Both the position numbers and the translations under genes were made by a program. Shown in pieces: positions 40,611 through 53,678 of a stretch of 64,000 nt of DNA. The stretch's first letter is position 1; every line of letters starts with the position of its first letter. The notes beneath the pieces were generated by a model that was not told where the DNA came from, did not search any database, and saw nothing but the letters and a program-made list of their open reading frames with translations. The stretch covers positions 49,656,298 to 49,720,297 of the forward strand of contig JALMGJ010000004.1 in NCBI GenBank assembly GCA_023362775.1. The letters run 5' to 3'. This DNA is from Charina bottae (lineage: Eukaryota > Chordata > Lepidosauria > Squamata > Charinaidae).

Positions 40611-43226
40611 TCAGTATCTACACCATGAATACTCAAGCTGCATCTAGCTCCCAACCAAGCTTGGCTCCCACAAGATTTTTCATATGATAATGGTGGCTCA
40701 TGGAAAAATGTGCATAGATCCACTCAACTGACATTCCTGTTATGTAGGGTAATTCTGCAAACCTGCCCCGATATAACCCCATTATATCCCCAAGATGCTT
40801 CAGATTAGAGGTGTGCTGCATATAGACCTGAAGCAAGCAAAGGTGCTTTGGATCTAGCATGGATAACCTTTCCATACCGTTGGCAGCTTCTTAAAGCTGT
40901 GCTTTTCCAGAGTCTCACACACTAGCCATGCAGGCGCATAAAAATATGCATTTGAGTTAAGGAGTATTGAGGAAGAGGCAACAGGGCATTGATACATAGT
41001 GACAATCTTGTCACTACACTCATCATTTCAAAAATTACAGTAGGAATACTGTGTATTCTTGCTATATACTCTAAGTAAATTTCCACCAAGTAGATGCCAT
41101 CGTTTGATACTGATTGCATGAACAGAAGAGGAGCCACTGCAGAATTATTATTATAACTCCCAGCCATAAAATATATATTCTTATAATATAAAATTAGGGA
41201 ACAAAAGCAGTAACATGTTTACACACTGCTGCCAATGAGGTCATGGAGATAGTCTATTTTAACAACTAATCCAATTTCGATTCCAAACCCAGACAATTCC
41301 CCAGTTGTTATGACTTAAATAAATCTATATCTTAACAAAGTTTTGCAGCTGCACAACCATTACATCTCACAGAAGAACTAATATAGTTTCCTTTCCAAAA
41401 AGTGGACTGATCCCCAGTTGATATGAGTTAAATAAACTTATTTTTAACAAAAGTTTTGAGCTAGTCAATCACTTTCTCTAAACTGGTTTTTTAAAAACAC
41501 TCCACCTTGCTAATTACCTTTCATTCTGAATATATGCCTTATGTTAGGCTTTTTAAGATTAAAAAACGGCCTTCCCTTAGCTGTATTTTATTTTATTAGT
41601 TTGTTTTTATTTTATTTCATTTAAAACATTTATATAGTCTCCCATCTTGAACCTTAGCTTTTAGTGGAGCTGTCTTCAGTTTGTCATTTCTTCCCTAGAA
41701 GTCCTATAGAATACTCTTTCCAAGCTTATTTTATATAGCTTATTTTGGGTATTTGAAATGATTGTAGATTGTTGAGCTTGAGAATGGATGGAACAATTGC
41801 TTCTTGGATCTAAGAACACTGGAAAAAATAAAGTAAAAGGTTCAAAAAATGTAACTTTCAACCTCGTGTCTAATTTGGTCCTGAAACTTCTACCCAAAGA
41901 GAGAAGAACTTGCTGTCCTTCTCCATAAAACCTATGTGGCAAAACAGAGGGAGGGAGGGGACAAATGCACTGATATTTACCACAAGATAATGAGTGTGAC
42001 ACTTAAATATGAATGAGGGTCTCCTGGAACCTGCCATTTAGGCTGTTTTGCATTTAAAGTGAAAAAGGGATCCCCTTTGCAGTTTGAATACCTGTTTTCA
42101 GGCTCATGATATTGGATCCAGGGAAGAATATGCCCACAAGAAAAGGAGCCAATCGTTGTTTCTGAACTGATAGTCGGGGTTTGAAAGAAAAAAAAAATGC
42201 ACTGGGGACAATATTCTTTAAAAAAAAATCTTCTCCCTTGCAGGACAGGTAATTAACAAATACCCCAGAGGCTTTCTGCTTCCAATATGGAATGCCAAAA
42301 CTAAATGCCAGGTTACTGAGAAACATCCTAAAAAATGTATATGAAACTATAGTGTTTATGCCTCATGGGAGAGAAAAGACCGCTAAATACAAATATCAAT
42401 TATATTTAGTTCCTAGTTTTTAATTCTTCCCTGAAAGGTCAATAATAAGTGAATGATGCCTAGCCCTAGAAGTAAAGAAAGTCAGATAAAAGTAAAATTT
42501 ACTGAGACTAAACATCACAATTTACAGAGAAGGAACTGGCGAACAAATGATACTGTATATTGCATAAAATTTACACAAGTTGGCCAAAGATAGCTAACTG
42601 CCTTAGCAAAGGAGTGTCACCTTATGACCATGTGGAACAAAGCCCTTCGTGTAAAAAATGATTAATTCAAGAAACATCTGTTATGAAAGCAACTTGAAAG
42701 CAGTTGCACAAAGCCAGCATTAAGCAGGATACAGACAAAAATTGGTATCAGAGTCACTTAAAAACTCCAAGGAGTTAAGGGTGAACAACCCAATTGGTGC
42801 ATTTTTATTAATGCAGCTCAATGCAGTGAGCAAACTGAATGAATCATGAACTACTTGCATAGATCCAACTGAAATTCAGAATCAAAGTTTCAAAATATTA
42901 TTTATAAGCATAACATTTTACTAATATTCAGTGATCCACTAAGTTTAATAAATTAATGAATGGCCAGATTTTAGAACCAGATTTCAGGTAATCAAGAGAC
43001 TCATATGTACATGATTGATAAAGTAATGCTAAGTCACTGACAGCATCATGAATATTTACTATCTTGATTAGTGTAATATTCAAACAAGCAAAGTGAGGAG
43101 TGAGGTACTGTCACTGTGCTAATCTGAAAAACAGAAATCCTAGTGACCTGAAATACTGAAATGAAATTATTTATTTTCATATAAGGTTGTTTTTTGTCCA
43201 GTTGAGTAGGTTTCCTGATGCTGTCC
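40611..43226. other. Long AT-rich unique stretch
   Basis: Minus-strand open frames at 40633-40875, 41676-42002 and 42054-42326 show no recognisable domain. No repeat family is identified. Confidence 0.4.
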
Positions 43227-43340
43227 ATACATTTTGAACAACAACTTCCACAAGCCCCAGCTATATCATCAATAATTAGAGATTCTGGGAACTGTTCTTC
43301 AAAACATTTAACAGGTATCAGGTTGTCTAGCCCTGTCCTA
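43227..43340. repeat. Interspersed repeat fragment, both halves present
   Basis: The left half ATTTTGAACAACAACTTCC and the right half GAACTGTTCTTCAAAACATT are imperfect inverted copies around a short AT loop, with AGATTCTGGGAACTG between. Same family as 38280 and 39826. Confidence 0.5.
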
Positions 43341-45740
43341 AGAAAACTTGAGCATTTGTTATTTTAGAGAAGGTTAGAATCCAATAACATAGCTTAGTCT
43401 ACGTACAGATGTACAATAATTGATTTCTCATTATTTGGTTACTTATCACTTGAGCTTTCTTCAAACATTCTTGCCAAAATAGAATAAATATAGATGTGAA
43501 GGGGGCTACTGTTGGTAAGATGGTGTCAGTTTATAACCATGACCTACACATGGAGGTCTTCTCAACAGCTACATTGAATTCAAATCTATGTATGCTCATT
43601 TTAAGTTTAACAACAACCCGATGTCGATTCTGTAAAAAGCTTGACTATACATCATTTCCTCCAAGCCTATTCATTCTAACCAGTTGTACTCCCTAAAAGG
43701 TCCTTAATGACTCCAAATTAAAACTCTAGATCTATAAGGTCAAGGCATTCTCTTGAGAAATAAAAGTATTTCCTTCGAAGAAATCTTATTTCACTTCTTG
43801 AGTTTTATGCACTGTTTCATTTTTCCGGTGTATGTGAATTTTAAGCAAACATAATCACACGCTGGCTGTTCACCCATAAAATGTAGAGATACTATGAGAA
43901 GTAATTCACAGGCCATAATGCTTTATAAGAAATATCAGTGAAAAACAGTCAGACCTTCCAGATTCCCAACAGTATATAATGACTTCCACATGCACAAAGA
44001 GAACAGGGCTACTTCACAGTCCTGAAGTGAAGTGAAATGCTTTAAAAGGCATTACTGAATATGCCTGCGTACACTCTCACATATCTATCAGTGGCATAAA
44101 CTGATCAGAAAAGATAATGGATATATAGAAGGTGTGTATTATAAGGACATTTTGCTTGACTTAAATCTAAATATATACACCTTGATAGTGGTTAATATAA
44201 GCACTGCTTCTAGCTTGGGTACACGTACAAGATTGACTCAAAGGCACCCGCCCCCCCCCCCAAAAAAAAATCAAAAAATCAGAAAACAAGGCTGCTAGCT
44301 TTCTACCTAGATTTTAAGATATTCTTGTAGCTCCCTTTTAAATCATGTTAATGGATGAAATAATGTATTTGGTTACTGGCGAAGAATCTTTCTGCTGGTG
44401 GTACCTCAATTACAGAATACTTAGCCAGAGATGCTTAATTGATGCTCACCTTGATTTCATTTTGGTACCAAAACTTGTCCAGAGCTTTATTCTATTTCAG
44501 CACCAGTCTTTGATTACTAACCTTGTTTTGCTATGAATTTTAATTTAATTAATATTTTTAAGGTTTTATTTTTGTTTTGTTTTTGTCCCTGCCCTTGAGC
44601 CCCCTTGCCAACATCAATGTTTCCAAGTATACCTACACAGGTGATGTGTATCTTTCAGTTTCATTGTGTAGAAAAGAAATTAATAATATTGACCTGTATT
44701 AGAGAATTTGATAAAAATACATTGCCTGTAAACTTTATCTAGCAATAAAAGAGCTATGTGAATTTTAAATGTCAGTTTGTTCCAGCATACCCCACAGACG
44801 TGAACAGATAAAAGTGGAAGAAATACATAATCCCCAACTAAGGCAGATGTAGAATATATACCACTTTACTACCTAGCAGTCATAAGGATAATTTAGCCTC
44901 AGCTTTGATGTTAAAACGTGTCAGTATCTTAGCTGTTCAGACACCTGATAGTTTAATGCCTTTGGTTCATTATCATTAATTTTCGGTAATAGTATTCTCT
45001 TGCAGCATAATGAGATTTTTTCCCCCTCATTTAAAATAACCCGAACCTCCCACTCCTAATCTAAAACTTCAGGCGGTTTCATATTAAAGGTGGGTGAAGC
45101 AGGATATGATAGTGCCAAAAAGTACAAAGGATCATATTCTGTTAAAACTTCCAAAGAGAAATAGGAAGCAGGCCTTTGCATTCTAATAAGAATGTTATTT
45201 GAAAAACACATGTCTTTGCACTGCATTATCATAAATGAAATGTTCTTGATGCTGTGGGACTCTCTGTAACCCTAAATACTACATTTAAATTGACAGGCAA
45301 TTGTAAATATTATCTGTATGTTGAACCTTCCAGAACAGAGCTATGCCAAAACTTTCTTCTGCATTTATACTAATTGTCATTAAATTTGCTTTTTTTCTGT
45401 CTAAAAGAAATATTAATGAATTTCTAATAGATGGGTCCCACTTTTAATTACAAGGTAGCTGAAAGATGTAGATACTGCATCTTCTTCCACTTTGTAACAG
45501 GTAACTTGAAATAAGAACAAAAGCACATGCACAACTCAAATCTGAAGACATTTCGAAACTTCAGAAAATGAGATAGAAGCCTCTTTCTGAGGAACAGAAA
45601 ACTTTAAGGAAACAGAATACAGATTTGGGTGAACGCAGAAACCCTTATGTTCTTTTGTCAGCAAGTAGTCCATATGCCAGTCCAGAATTACTGTTCTGAA
45701 AGGAATAATTTCAGCTATGATACTAAAGCATATTTAAAAT
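43341..45740. other. Long AT-rich unique stretch
   Basis: A poly-C/poly-A run lies at 44250-44270. No repeat family or coding domain is recognised. Confidence 0.4.
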
Positions 45741-46097
45741 AAAGCATATTTTTTATTTATTTATTTATTATTTAAATTTATATCACCACCCATCTCCCCC
45801 AACAGGGGACTCTGGGCGGTTTACAATAAAACTAATAGTTCAAAACATATAAACAGTAAATTACAATCAGAATAAATAAGTATAAAATCCAAGGATGATA
45901 AAATCTCAAACAATAGGAATGGCACTATGGTGCCAACCACCCCCAGGAGGAACTGTTACTTTTCCCCTCCCAGGCAAGGCAGAAGAACCAGGTCTTTAAA
46001 TTCTTCCTGAAGGCCTGGAGTGAGGAAGCCCGCCTCAGCTCCGGGGGCAAGATATTCCAAAAGGCGGGCGCCACTGCAGAGAAGGCTCATTTTTTTT
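45741..46097 (-). mobile_element. CR1/L2-like LINE 3' end with end of the reverse transcriptase ORF
   Basis: The minus strand reads an ORF end containing WNILPPEL, then a LKTWF segment, then a stop and a GGGGGTGGTTGGCACCATAG segment. It continues to AAACCGCCCAGAGTCCCCTG and a tail of AAATAAATAAATAAA. This fixes the orientation and identity of the tail fragments elsewhere in the window. Confidence 0.85.
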
Positions 46098-46235
46098 CAA
46101 GTTTAGTTTCAAGTTCTGACATACTGTAACAAGATATCCTCTCCAGTAAATATAAAAACATTAGGTTACCATAATGTCTCATAGCATAATATTAATTATG
46201 GTGGCAAAACATGCCAATGTTTGGAGAAGATAATC

Positions 46236-46610
46236 ACTGTGGAGTCCTTGGTGTTCTCTGAGCCTTGTTGTTTTCTTGCAGATGTTTCATTGCCACACTA
46301 GGCAACATCTTCAGTGCGAAAAGGGAGTGGGCCTTGCTTTCTGTTTAGATATTGTGGCTTGTCCTGCTTGTGTTGGTGGAGGTGTTGTTCACTCCTTGAG
46401 AGTTCCTTGATTGGGCTCTTGTTTGCTGTTTGGTTGATTGACTAAGTTAATAGTTCCTTGATTAAGGTATAATGTACTGTTTGATTGTTCATCTGGTGGT
46501 AATCTTGGTGTTAATCTTTGCATATCTGGGTGATGATTGCTGGCGAAGAAGTGTTCTGGTCTTTTGGCTTTTCTATTGTCTCTTTTGAATGGTATGTTCA
46601 AATAATCACC
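46236..46610 (-). mobile_element. Penelope-type element fragment with hammerhead-like core, copy 2
   Basis: The hammerhead-like core is repeated: CTGAAGA (46314-46308), stem II TTGCC with GGCAA around a different loop, GAAA (46288-46285) and an ATC triplet in place of GTC, still a permitted NUH cleavage triplet. To the right the copy extends into a 70-codon minus-strand frame (46389-46601) containing RKAKRPEHFFASNHH and LTPRLPPDEQ, with no domain I can name. Family assignment to Penelope-like elements is by the core and its flanks. Confidence 0.5.
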
Positions 46611-49476
46611 TCAAACAATTCTGATTAAGATGTTTTTATGTCCTAATTTTCCTTCAACTAGCGAAGGTGGAACCACATAATATCACATAGGCAAAAACAG
46701 GTCAGGATAACAATACAGAGTTGATATCATATTCAACCAAACAGAAATCACTGCTGAAAACTAGCTCCAACTCTATTTTCAGTGTCAGAGCGACTCTTTT
46801 ACAGGAGAGAAATTCTGCTGGTGATCTCTGCATTTGTTTAGATCCTGTTTCTCCTGGCAGTTTGCAGCAACTCCATATTACTCTAATCTTTCCCCTTGAT
46901 TATATGATAGTAAACTCATCTTGTCCCCAGTCCATGATGTCTTATGTTATCACTTTGTGTATTAGAATAAAAGTAGCCTTTTCCCCTTACTCCATCATAG
47001 CTTCAAGGTTATGGGTCTGACCAAAGCTGTGGGGAGATTCAGGCACACCACTGGCTACTAACCAATTTCATCACAACCGTTTCTTTCCCAGTGTTTGAGG
47101 CTCTCAATGACTGCTAGGGGTCCTAGTTCCTCTCATATCCATCACCTCCCCTTTCTCTACTTTTGAAATAAAATTTTATCCAATCAGATGGAAGAGAGGA
47201 GAGCAGAGTTCCACTATTTTATTTTGGAAAAGAAAGGGGGACATTTTTATGCAATTCCAGCTTTATACAGTTCTGAAATGGCATCTAGATAGATGCAGAA
47301 CTCCTGCTCCGCTTCCCTGTAAAATAGAAGAGATGTCACATTGGGCTTTATCTCCCTCTATTTTTTTAATTCCAACTCTTTATCCCTCAATCTGTGGAAA
47401 GATGTGGGACTTAGCAACTAGTCACTTTCAGTTATCCAGATCTACAGGTCCTAGCCACAAACATGGCAGGGTCTGTCTCCCATCTCTTTGGGACTATTTT
47501 TTGCCCTGGTGTCTCCCTATGTCTGTCTGTCTGCATGTAATTTTATCCTCCAAATCAGAATCTGATGTCACTGCACAGGGTTGTTGGCTTTTATGTTTGT
47601 TTGTTTGTTTGTTTTGGTGGTTTGGGTTGGGTTTTTTGTAGATACATGTTTATGATAGGGTTAAGGTTAGGACGAGAGTTTCTTCATTTCACCTAATTTT
47701 TAGCAATGACCTGCCTCAAAGGGCTGTGAAAGACAGGGTAGGGAAACAAGCTTATAGAAGCCAGTAATTACAGAACTGCATAGATCTGTTTCTGCTATAA
47801 TGTTCTACATTGTGAGGGCAGCAGTTAAGTCAGAGGAAAAATAACAATATACATTCCTGTAACAAAAAGAGGTCTTGCAGTGCGCCTATAGTAAAAATGC
47901 TATATTAAATACTATATGAATTGGTGAATCCAGAAAACTGATGGGGACAGCCAATTTTATTCCAGTATTATTTTGTGCTGTCACAAGAAGAGCAGTTTAA
48001 ACCTGGTGATGTGGAAATGGCTTTAGTGAATTTCCCCCCCCACTTTTGTTAGCCTGTTATCCTACATCATGCAACTGAAACAGCAAATCCTCTTATGGCC
48101 TTGAATTGGCCTCTTAGAGATTCAAAAATCAGTCCAGCCTAGCTATCAAATTAAGGAGCTCCCTTGGTGTTGGTACATGAGATCCACACTACTCCTGTTC
48201 AGAATATTACAGAATAATTCATGCAAGGAATCTGAGGTAATACACATAAATCACTGTCCCTATAGTATGCCCTCTAGGAGATAAAGATATTAATATTTTT
48301 TAAATGGCCACACATATCTATAATAATGGACTTGCAAGCACTGTCAAAATGAACTCCATCCATAGCAGAAGGTAGCATCTAAATGGAATTTTCTAGCTTG
48401 CATTGGACTCCACCAAAAAAAAGTAAGAGTGTGTTTGTGAAAGTTACATACAAAATGGGGTGATTAAGTTGAAAAGAAAAAGGGATGGTGAGAAAGAATT
48501 TATACTAAGATTTTTTTAAAAACAAGTCTGCATCTAAGAAAGATTCCTAAAGGTAAATAACACCTCTGTCAGGCCAGTATAATTAATATATAGTCAAGAA
48601 GAAAGGATGGAACACCCTTTTCCTTAAATCATGCAACTATTAAAATTTTAGAGTGTATCTGTTTTCATTCACTCCTCAGCACCTTTCTATCTTCAGGCAA
48701 ATCCCAAAGTCCTGATAATATTTAAGGAGTAGCCATCCCAGTGTTGATGGATGCAACACACCCTCTCCATATAGTATGACAACAGTTAAGTGAGAAGTGA
48801 CACAATTCTTTTACCACACATTGCCTGCAATAAACTTTAAATTCAAGCAAATGTGGACCATAAAACACAAGTGATGCATTTACCAGATGGTACAGGTTGT
48901 AAGATTTTAATAGATATTTTTAGGATATTTTGTTCATATATTTTTCATGAATCTAAAATACAAATAGCTGCCTAATGATAAGCAAGTTGTAGACAATTGA
49001 GTTTACTACATCTTATATGTAATGAACCATGCATTGAGGTTGATTGATATGTACAGTACTGAGTTAAAAGCAAACTAGCAAGATCCTCTGGATAGGGTTT
49101 CATAAATTAAATGTGCTATACCCTTCTGAGAGCAGGGGTCACTAGATTAATGCACTCTGGATATGAATTACTCAACCTGGCCCATAAATAGTATGATCAT
49201 TATTCTTCTTGAAGCTGCCAAATGAAGAACAAGAGAAAATAAATCTGCTAGGGTTTTTATTTTGGCTAATTATTATTGTGTTCTGAGTAAAGGTGATATT
49301 ATTTTAGAAATCCCATTTGAGATGTTTATATGGTTATTTTCTCATGCCCAAAACACTGAAATTATATTTATTTATATGAGGAGAAGGAGCAGAATTAAAC
49401 CATTAACCTTTCTGCCAATCTGCACAAAAATGCAATTAAATTCTTATACTGAAATTTAGAAACGTTTTTATAAATA
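46611..49476. other. Long unique stretch, nothing recognised
   Basis: Open frames at 46721-47020 and 47249-47641 show no known domain. The latter ends in a GTTT repeat. Confidence 0.4.
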
Positions 49477-49501
49477 GACAGACAGACAGACAGACAGACA
49501 G
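49477..49501. repeat. (GACA)n microsatellite
   Basis: Six GACA units. Confidence 0.9.
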
Positions 49502-50436
49502 GATTTACATGCTAGGAAGAATCCATCATGCCTAAAAACCCAATTGGATGGCATAAATATAACATAACTTAGTTAACAAACATATATAAAATAACATCCC
49601 TGTTGAGGAAAGCATTTAAAGAGATGCTTAAATCCTAGATTTGAATTTATGTTTAAAGCTAACAAGATAATTACTAAGGAACCCTAGGGTTCAGTGTAAT
49701 TATCTTCTTAGTTTTAAACATGTTATTTAAACACGTGTAAGGCTCCCTCCTAAAATAGGAAATATCAACCAGAAAGGGCACTTTTCATGTACTACATTTT
49801 TTTTCTCACGAGACAGAAACATTTAGAAAAGTTGAATATCTGAAAAAATGGCAAATCTGAAATCCTCTGGCTGTATCAGCCCCTTCCCTATTTACTTTCT
49901 TGTCTGATCTCTGGTTGTTATCCTGGCTGAGGTCTCCAGCTTAATTACATGATTTTCACTCTTAAATAATAAAAGCATCCACATATTCATTTATAAAAAG
50001 AAATAATAATGGTTATTTTTATAAAAAGAAGGAGAACAAGACAGGATACTGTGTTAGAGAACAAGGCGAGAACCTGTTTTAAAAATACACTGTTCTACAT
50101 TAAGCTTCTTTGAGGAATGGTAGCATATAAGCTCAAAGCTTAACTAGGTTAGTTTTCATACTACTAACCATTGATTTACCATTATGTATTCTATAGCGCT
50201 ACCAGATCAGGGCTGTAAAATACATATGGCCACTTGATGGCAGCAACAACATATATAAAAATGTCTGCCACCCTCAAGTGGTTATCTGGAATTTTGCAGC
50301 CTAGTCTGTAAATTAATATTCACCAGCTGAGAATAATGTCCTACAGAGTTTTCTTTGAGTTCAGTGGCAACACATGATGATAGCTTTTAGAAAGAATTTG
50401 ATAGGGGAAAAGATGGAAATAAAGGTAGAAATCTCA
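49502..50436. other. AT-rich unique DNA, nothing recognised
   Basis: No repeat or gene identified. Confidence 0.4.
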
Positions 50437-50481
50437 AGTGTGTGTGTGTGTGTGTGTATGTATGTGTATGTATGTATGTAT
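50437..50481. repeat. (TG)n / (TATG)n microsatellite
   Basis: Ten TG units followed by TATG units. Confidence 0.93.
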
Positions 50482-50919
50482 TAAAGCAAATAATAAATCT
50501 ATTTTCCTTTTTAAAAAGTATACAGTTAATTTTAAAAGGATAGTGCATGTAATAAATTTCTGATAGCAAAGGCTCAGACCATTTTATGACATTTTGTAGA
50601 CAAGGTGACATTTGCAGTGCTACAATTTACAATTACATAGTTGCTTTTATAGGTCAACACATGTTCTGCATTACAAAATGAAAGTGTGCATGGGGCATCT
50701 TGACCTAAGCTGTTTTCATAGACAGGGAACTCATGCATCATCTTGGGTGGAAATACATTAAAGTAGTAGGAAACTGGAATGTGAATATGGAGCTAGAGGA
50801 TCAACCCAGTTGCTTATTCTAGCTAGAATTCCTTTTAAAAAAATCACCAGTAGCTTTGGAGAGGCATGCTTTATCTGTCTAGAATAGATATAGAGATCTA
50901 ACCTATTAAGAAGGCCTTA
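50482..50919. other. Unique DNA, nothing recognised
   Basis: No repeat or gene identified. Confidence 0.4.
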
Positions 50920-51268
50920 CTTTCATTTATTTATTTATTTATTTATTATTTCAATTTATTCCCCGCCCATCTCCCTTGCAAGGGACTCTGGGCGGGTTAC
51001 AACAATTGAAAGTTTAAAAACTATAAAAATATCCTCTAAAAATACAATAATAAATAATACTATACAGTAATAAATTATCTAAATCCAAGATGGATTGGAG
51101 ACCGTGGTGTAGATTGTATTCCTACGGGGCCAGCCAACCCCAGGAGGTACTGCCACCTCTGTCATCCCAGGCTCGATGGCAGAGCCAGGTCTTGAGGGCC
51201 TTCCGGAAGGCCAGGAGTGAGGGGGCGAGTCTCACCTCCGGGGGCAAGATGTTCCATAAGGCCTGAGA
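50920..51268 (-). mobile_element. CR1/L2-like LINE 3' end, minus strand
   Basis: From the right: the complement of an ORF end (plus strand CTCACCTCCGGGGGCAAGAT GTTCC), then GAAGGCCCTCAAGACCTGGC on the minus strand, then a 3' UTR ending in AACCCGCCCAGAGTCCCTTG and GAGATGGGCGGGG. The tail is (AAAT)n. Layout is the same as 45741-46097. Confidence 0.87.
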
Positions 51269-52839
51269 ACCCTTTTGTTGTGATATTCTTCACATCCAGT
51301 TTTCTTGTTATGCAGAAGATAACCTTCTTAATTAGCCTGCATTTCTATATGGAAGAAATTTTAGCAATAAGTAGATCTACCTACAGTGCAGTCATATATG
51401 TAGTATCTACTCACATATAAGCCTATTAGGTCAAATTGGGTACAAAGCAGCTTAAATCCAGGTTAAAATTCTGCACAATTTTTAGTAGTAATCCTTGATA
51501 TCTAATATGTTTTCATAAGGAATCCATTCTAAGTTTCTATAGAAAGCCCATTTACAATTTTCTTTTAATATATAATGAACTTACATGGGTAAGAACAGCC
51601 ACAGGAACTGCAATGCAGCTCACCTAATGCTTATATTGTTATTCTCTATCAATGGTATTACAATCCACAAATAGGAATTCTTGAATGCTAGGTGCCATAT
51701 TAAAGATACTGTTTGTTGGAGAGGCTTTACAAATACATGGAAGAGATTATTTGCTAGCTTTAGCCCAACAGCAGCCTATTGAGTAAAAGGCATTAAATTA
51801 ATTGTAGCCTTGTGCTGTATGCATTGACCTTTTTACAGACCTTCAGGAATCCTGCATAAGTGTTCTAGCTTGAACTTTTGCCTTCCATAATCAAGAAACA
51901 TAAGTGCCTGGTTATTAAGCATATGTTCATTGCAGTATCATAACCAATAGTTATATTTTGAATTTCAATTTTTAAAGAGATCCAGCAATGCTTTCATCTT
52001 AAAGTCACAAAGCAAATCTATGGTATATATTTGCTGTACAAAATCTCCAAAAGTTACTTTCCACTTCTTCCTAACATAGCCATTAAGGCTCATTTCACAT
52101 AAAGCCAGTTCCTTCTTCTCAATGGCAGCTATTTAACTGAAACAAAGCTCCATTGTCTTCCCTCAAAGTAGAAAACAATTTTTTTAGAAAAAACCACCAG
52201 TAATCTGCTAGCACTCAAGGGAAATATAAGCTCAAGGGAAGCACAAGGTGCAGAATGTGGCTCACCTAGTAGTCAAATCAGATAGGTATTTCATTTCCAT
52301 TCCTTTTAAATTGGGGGCCTATAGTGATAGTTATATGAACTACCTCAAATAATTAAAGAAAGTCTCGAGAAACCAGGGATTTGCAATCAGCTGTTTAAAA
52401 GAGTTGCCTGTTTTGCTGCTGCAGTGACAAATATATTCAGAAAAACCAGAGAAATGAAACCGCTTTATATGATTTCAGCTGTGGAGCGTCAGAGAGAAGG
52501 GAAACCTTGCAACCATTGTTCAAGATTGTGAACCCTCCACTTGGTCTCCTTTTATCACTACTAATATTATGCAAGTTTCTCTTAGTTCCATGGGTAAAAT
52601 CAGCAAACGTTTCTATTTGCCAACCTACTTGTCTAGTTAGAAGAGATACATAGGAACACATTCAACCAGCAAATTGGTAAATACAGTCTGAAAACAATGA
52701 AACACAAACAAGTATGTAATTTATAAATTATCATGGGTAATCCATTCCTAATATTATTTTAGTAAATGGGGATATTATGTGTACTAAAAGTCAGGAACTA
52801 TTTTTAGTTACCTGCAGGACCCATTGGAATCAGCCCAGC
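51269..52839. other. Unique DNA, nothing recognised
   Basis: No repeat or gene identified. Confidence 0.4.
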
Positions 52840-53235
52840 CAGTTCAATCTACCCAGGAGGAATAATTAGCAGTGCCCACGTTAGTTGGCAGGGTGGGGGA
52901 GTGAGGCTCAGCCATGTTGCTCTTCAGTGGCTGTCCTGGTTCTTCAGAACAGCCTCTCAGTGGACATTTTGTTGGCTCCCACCCTCACTGCCTTCAGAGG
53001 CGACTCAAAACAGAGCTCTTCTGAAGGGCAATTGGGCCTTGATTCCATCTTGGTTTAGGTGTAATTTAGTTATAATTTGATTTGGTTAATTTTATTTTAT
53101 TCTAAAGGTGTTTTCTAGTGTGGGGGCTTTTATTTGTTTTCCCGTTTCTTGTATATTGTTCTTTTGTATCTTAATAAACTGCTGAGAGTCTTTAGGGATT
53201 TGGTGGTCTATAAATGTAATTAATAATAATATTTA
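52840..53235 (+). mobile_element. LINE 3' end, plus strand (CR1/L2-like, second subfamily)
   Basis: The plus strand shows CTCAGTGGACATTTTGTTGG, then a segment translating to an RGDSKQSSSEGQLG-like ORF end. A T-rich 3' UTR follows, with GAGAGTCTTTAGGGATTTGG TGGTCTATAAATG and an AATAAT tail. Related to but distinct from the GGCGG-type tails. Confidence 0.65.
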
Positions 53236-53447
53236 TAAGTGGCACTTATGCTCATTGTCAGATACTGATTTTGACTTGCTAAGTTCAGATTTATGACATA
53301 CAGTAGGAAGGAAAGATATGTATCTGGAATACATTTAATATTCCTATGTTTAAAATTCTTAACCTCAAGGATACCCATTTTGGGTATGTATATTTAAACC
53401 TAAAAAGCATGAAAAGCAATAGTTACAAGAAAACTAAAGGTAAATTA

Positions 53448-53678
53448 GAAACTTTCTAGAAGAAGCTGCTTTCACCAGCCAGGAGGGGCATGGATCTAAT
53501 TGACAGGTGGTGGCATTTACAGTCCGGAGAACTCTGTCCACTTCCTCAGGTCCAACAGGATCAAACTGTTCCCAGATAACAAAGTGAGTACGTTCCCTGG
53601 GTATCTCTCCAGACTCTGACTCACGCTCGGAATCCCACTTGGAGCGAATCCGAGCGATTTTATCCTGCAGATGCAGGT
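53448..53678 (-). pseudogene. CR1/L2-like LINE, internal reverse transcriptase fragment
   Basis: The minus strand is open for about 75 codons without a Met start. It contains FDPVGPEEVDRVLRTVNATT and LDPCPSWLVKAA, the conserved region just before the first reverse transcriptase motif in CR1/L2 LINEs. The fragment starts and stops abruptly and is not joined to the 3' end at 52840-53235, which lies on the opposite strand. Confidence 0.8.

Noticed and set aside
47249..47641. Host coding exon of 130 codons
   Set aside because: No known domain, low-complexity end in a GTTT repeat, and no clear splice context.
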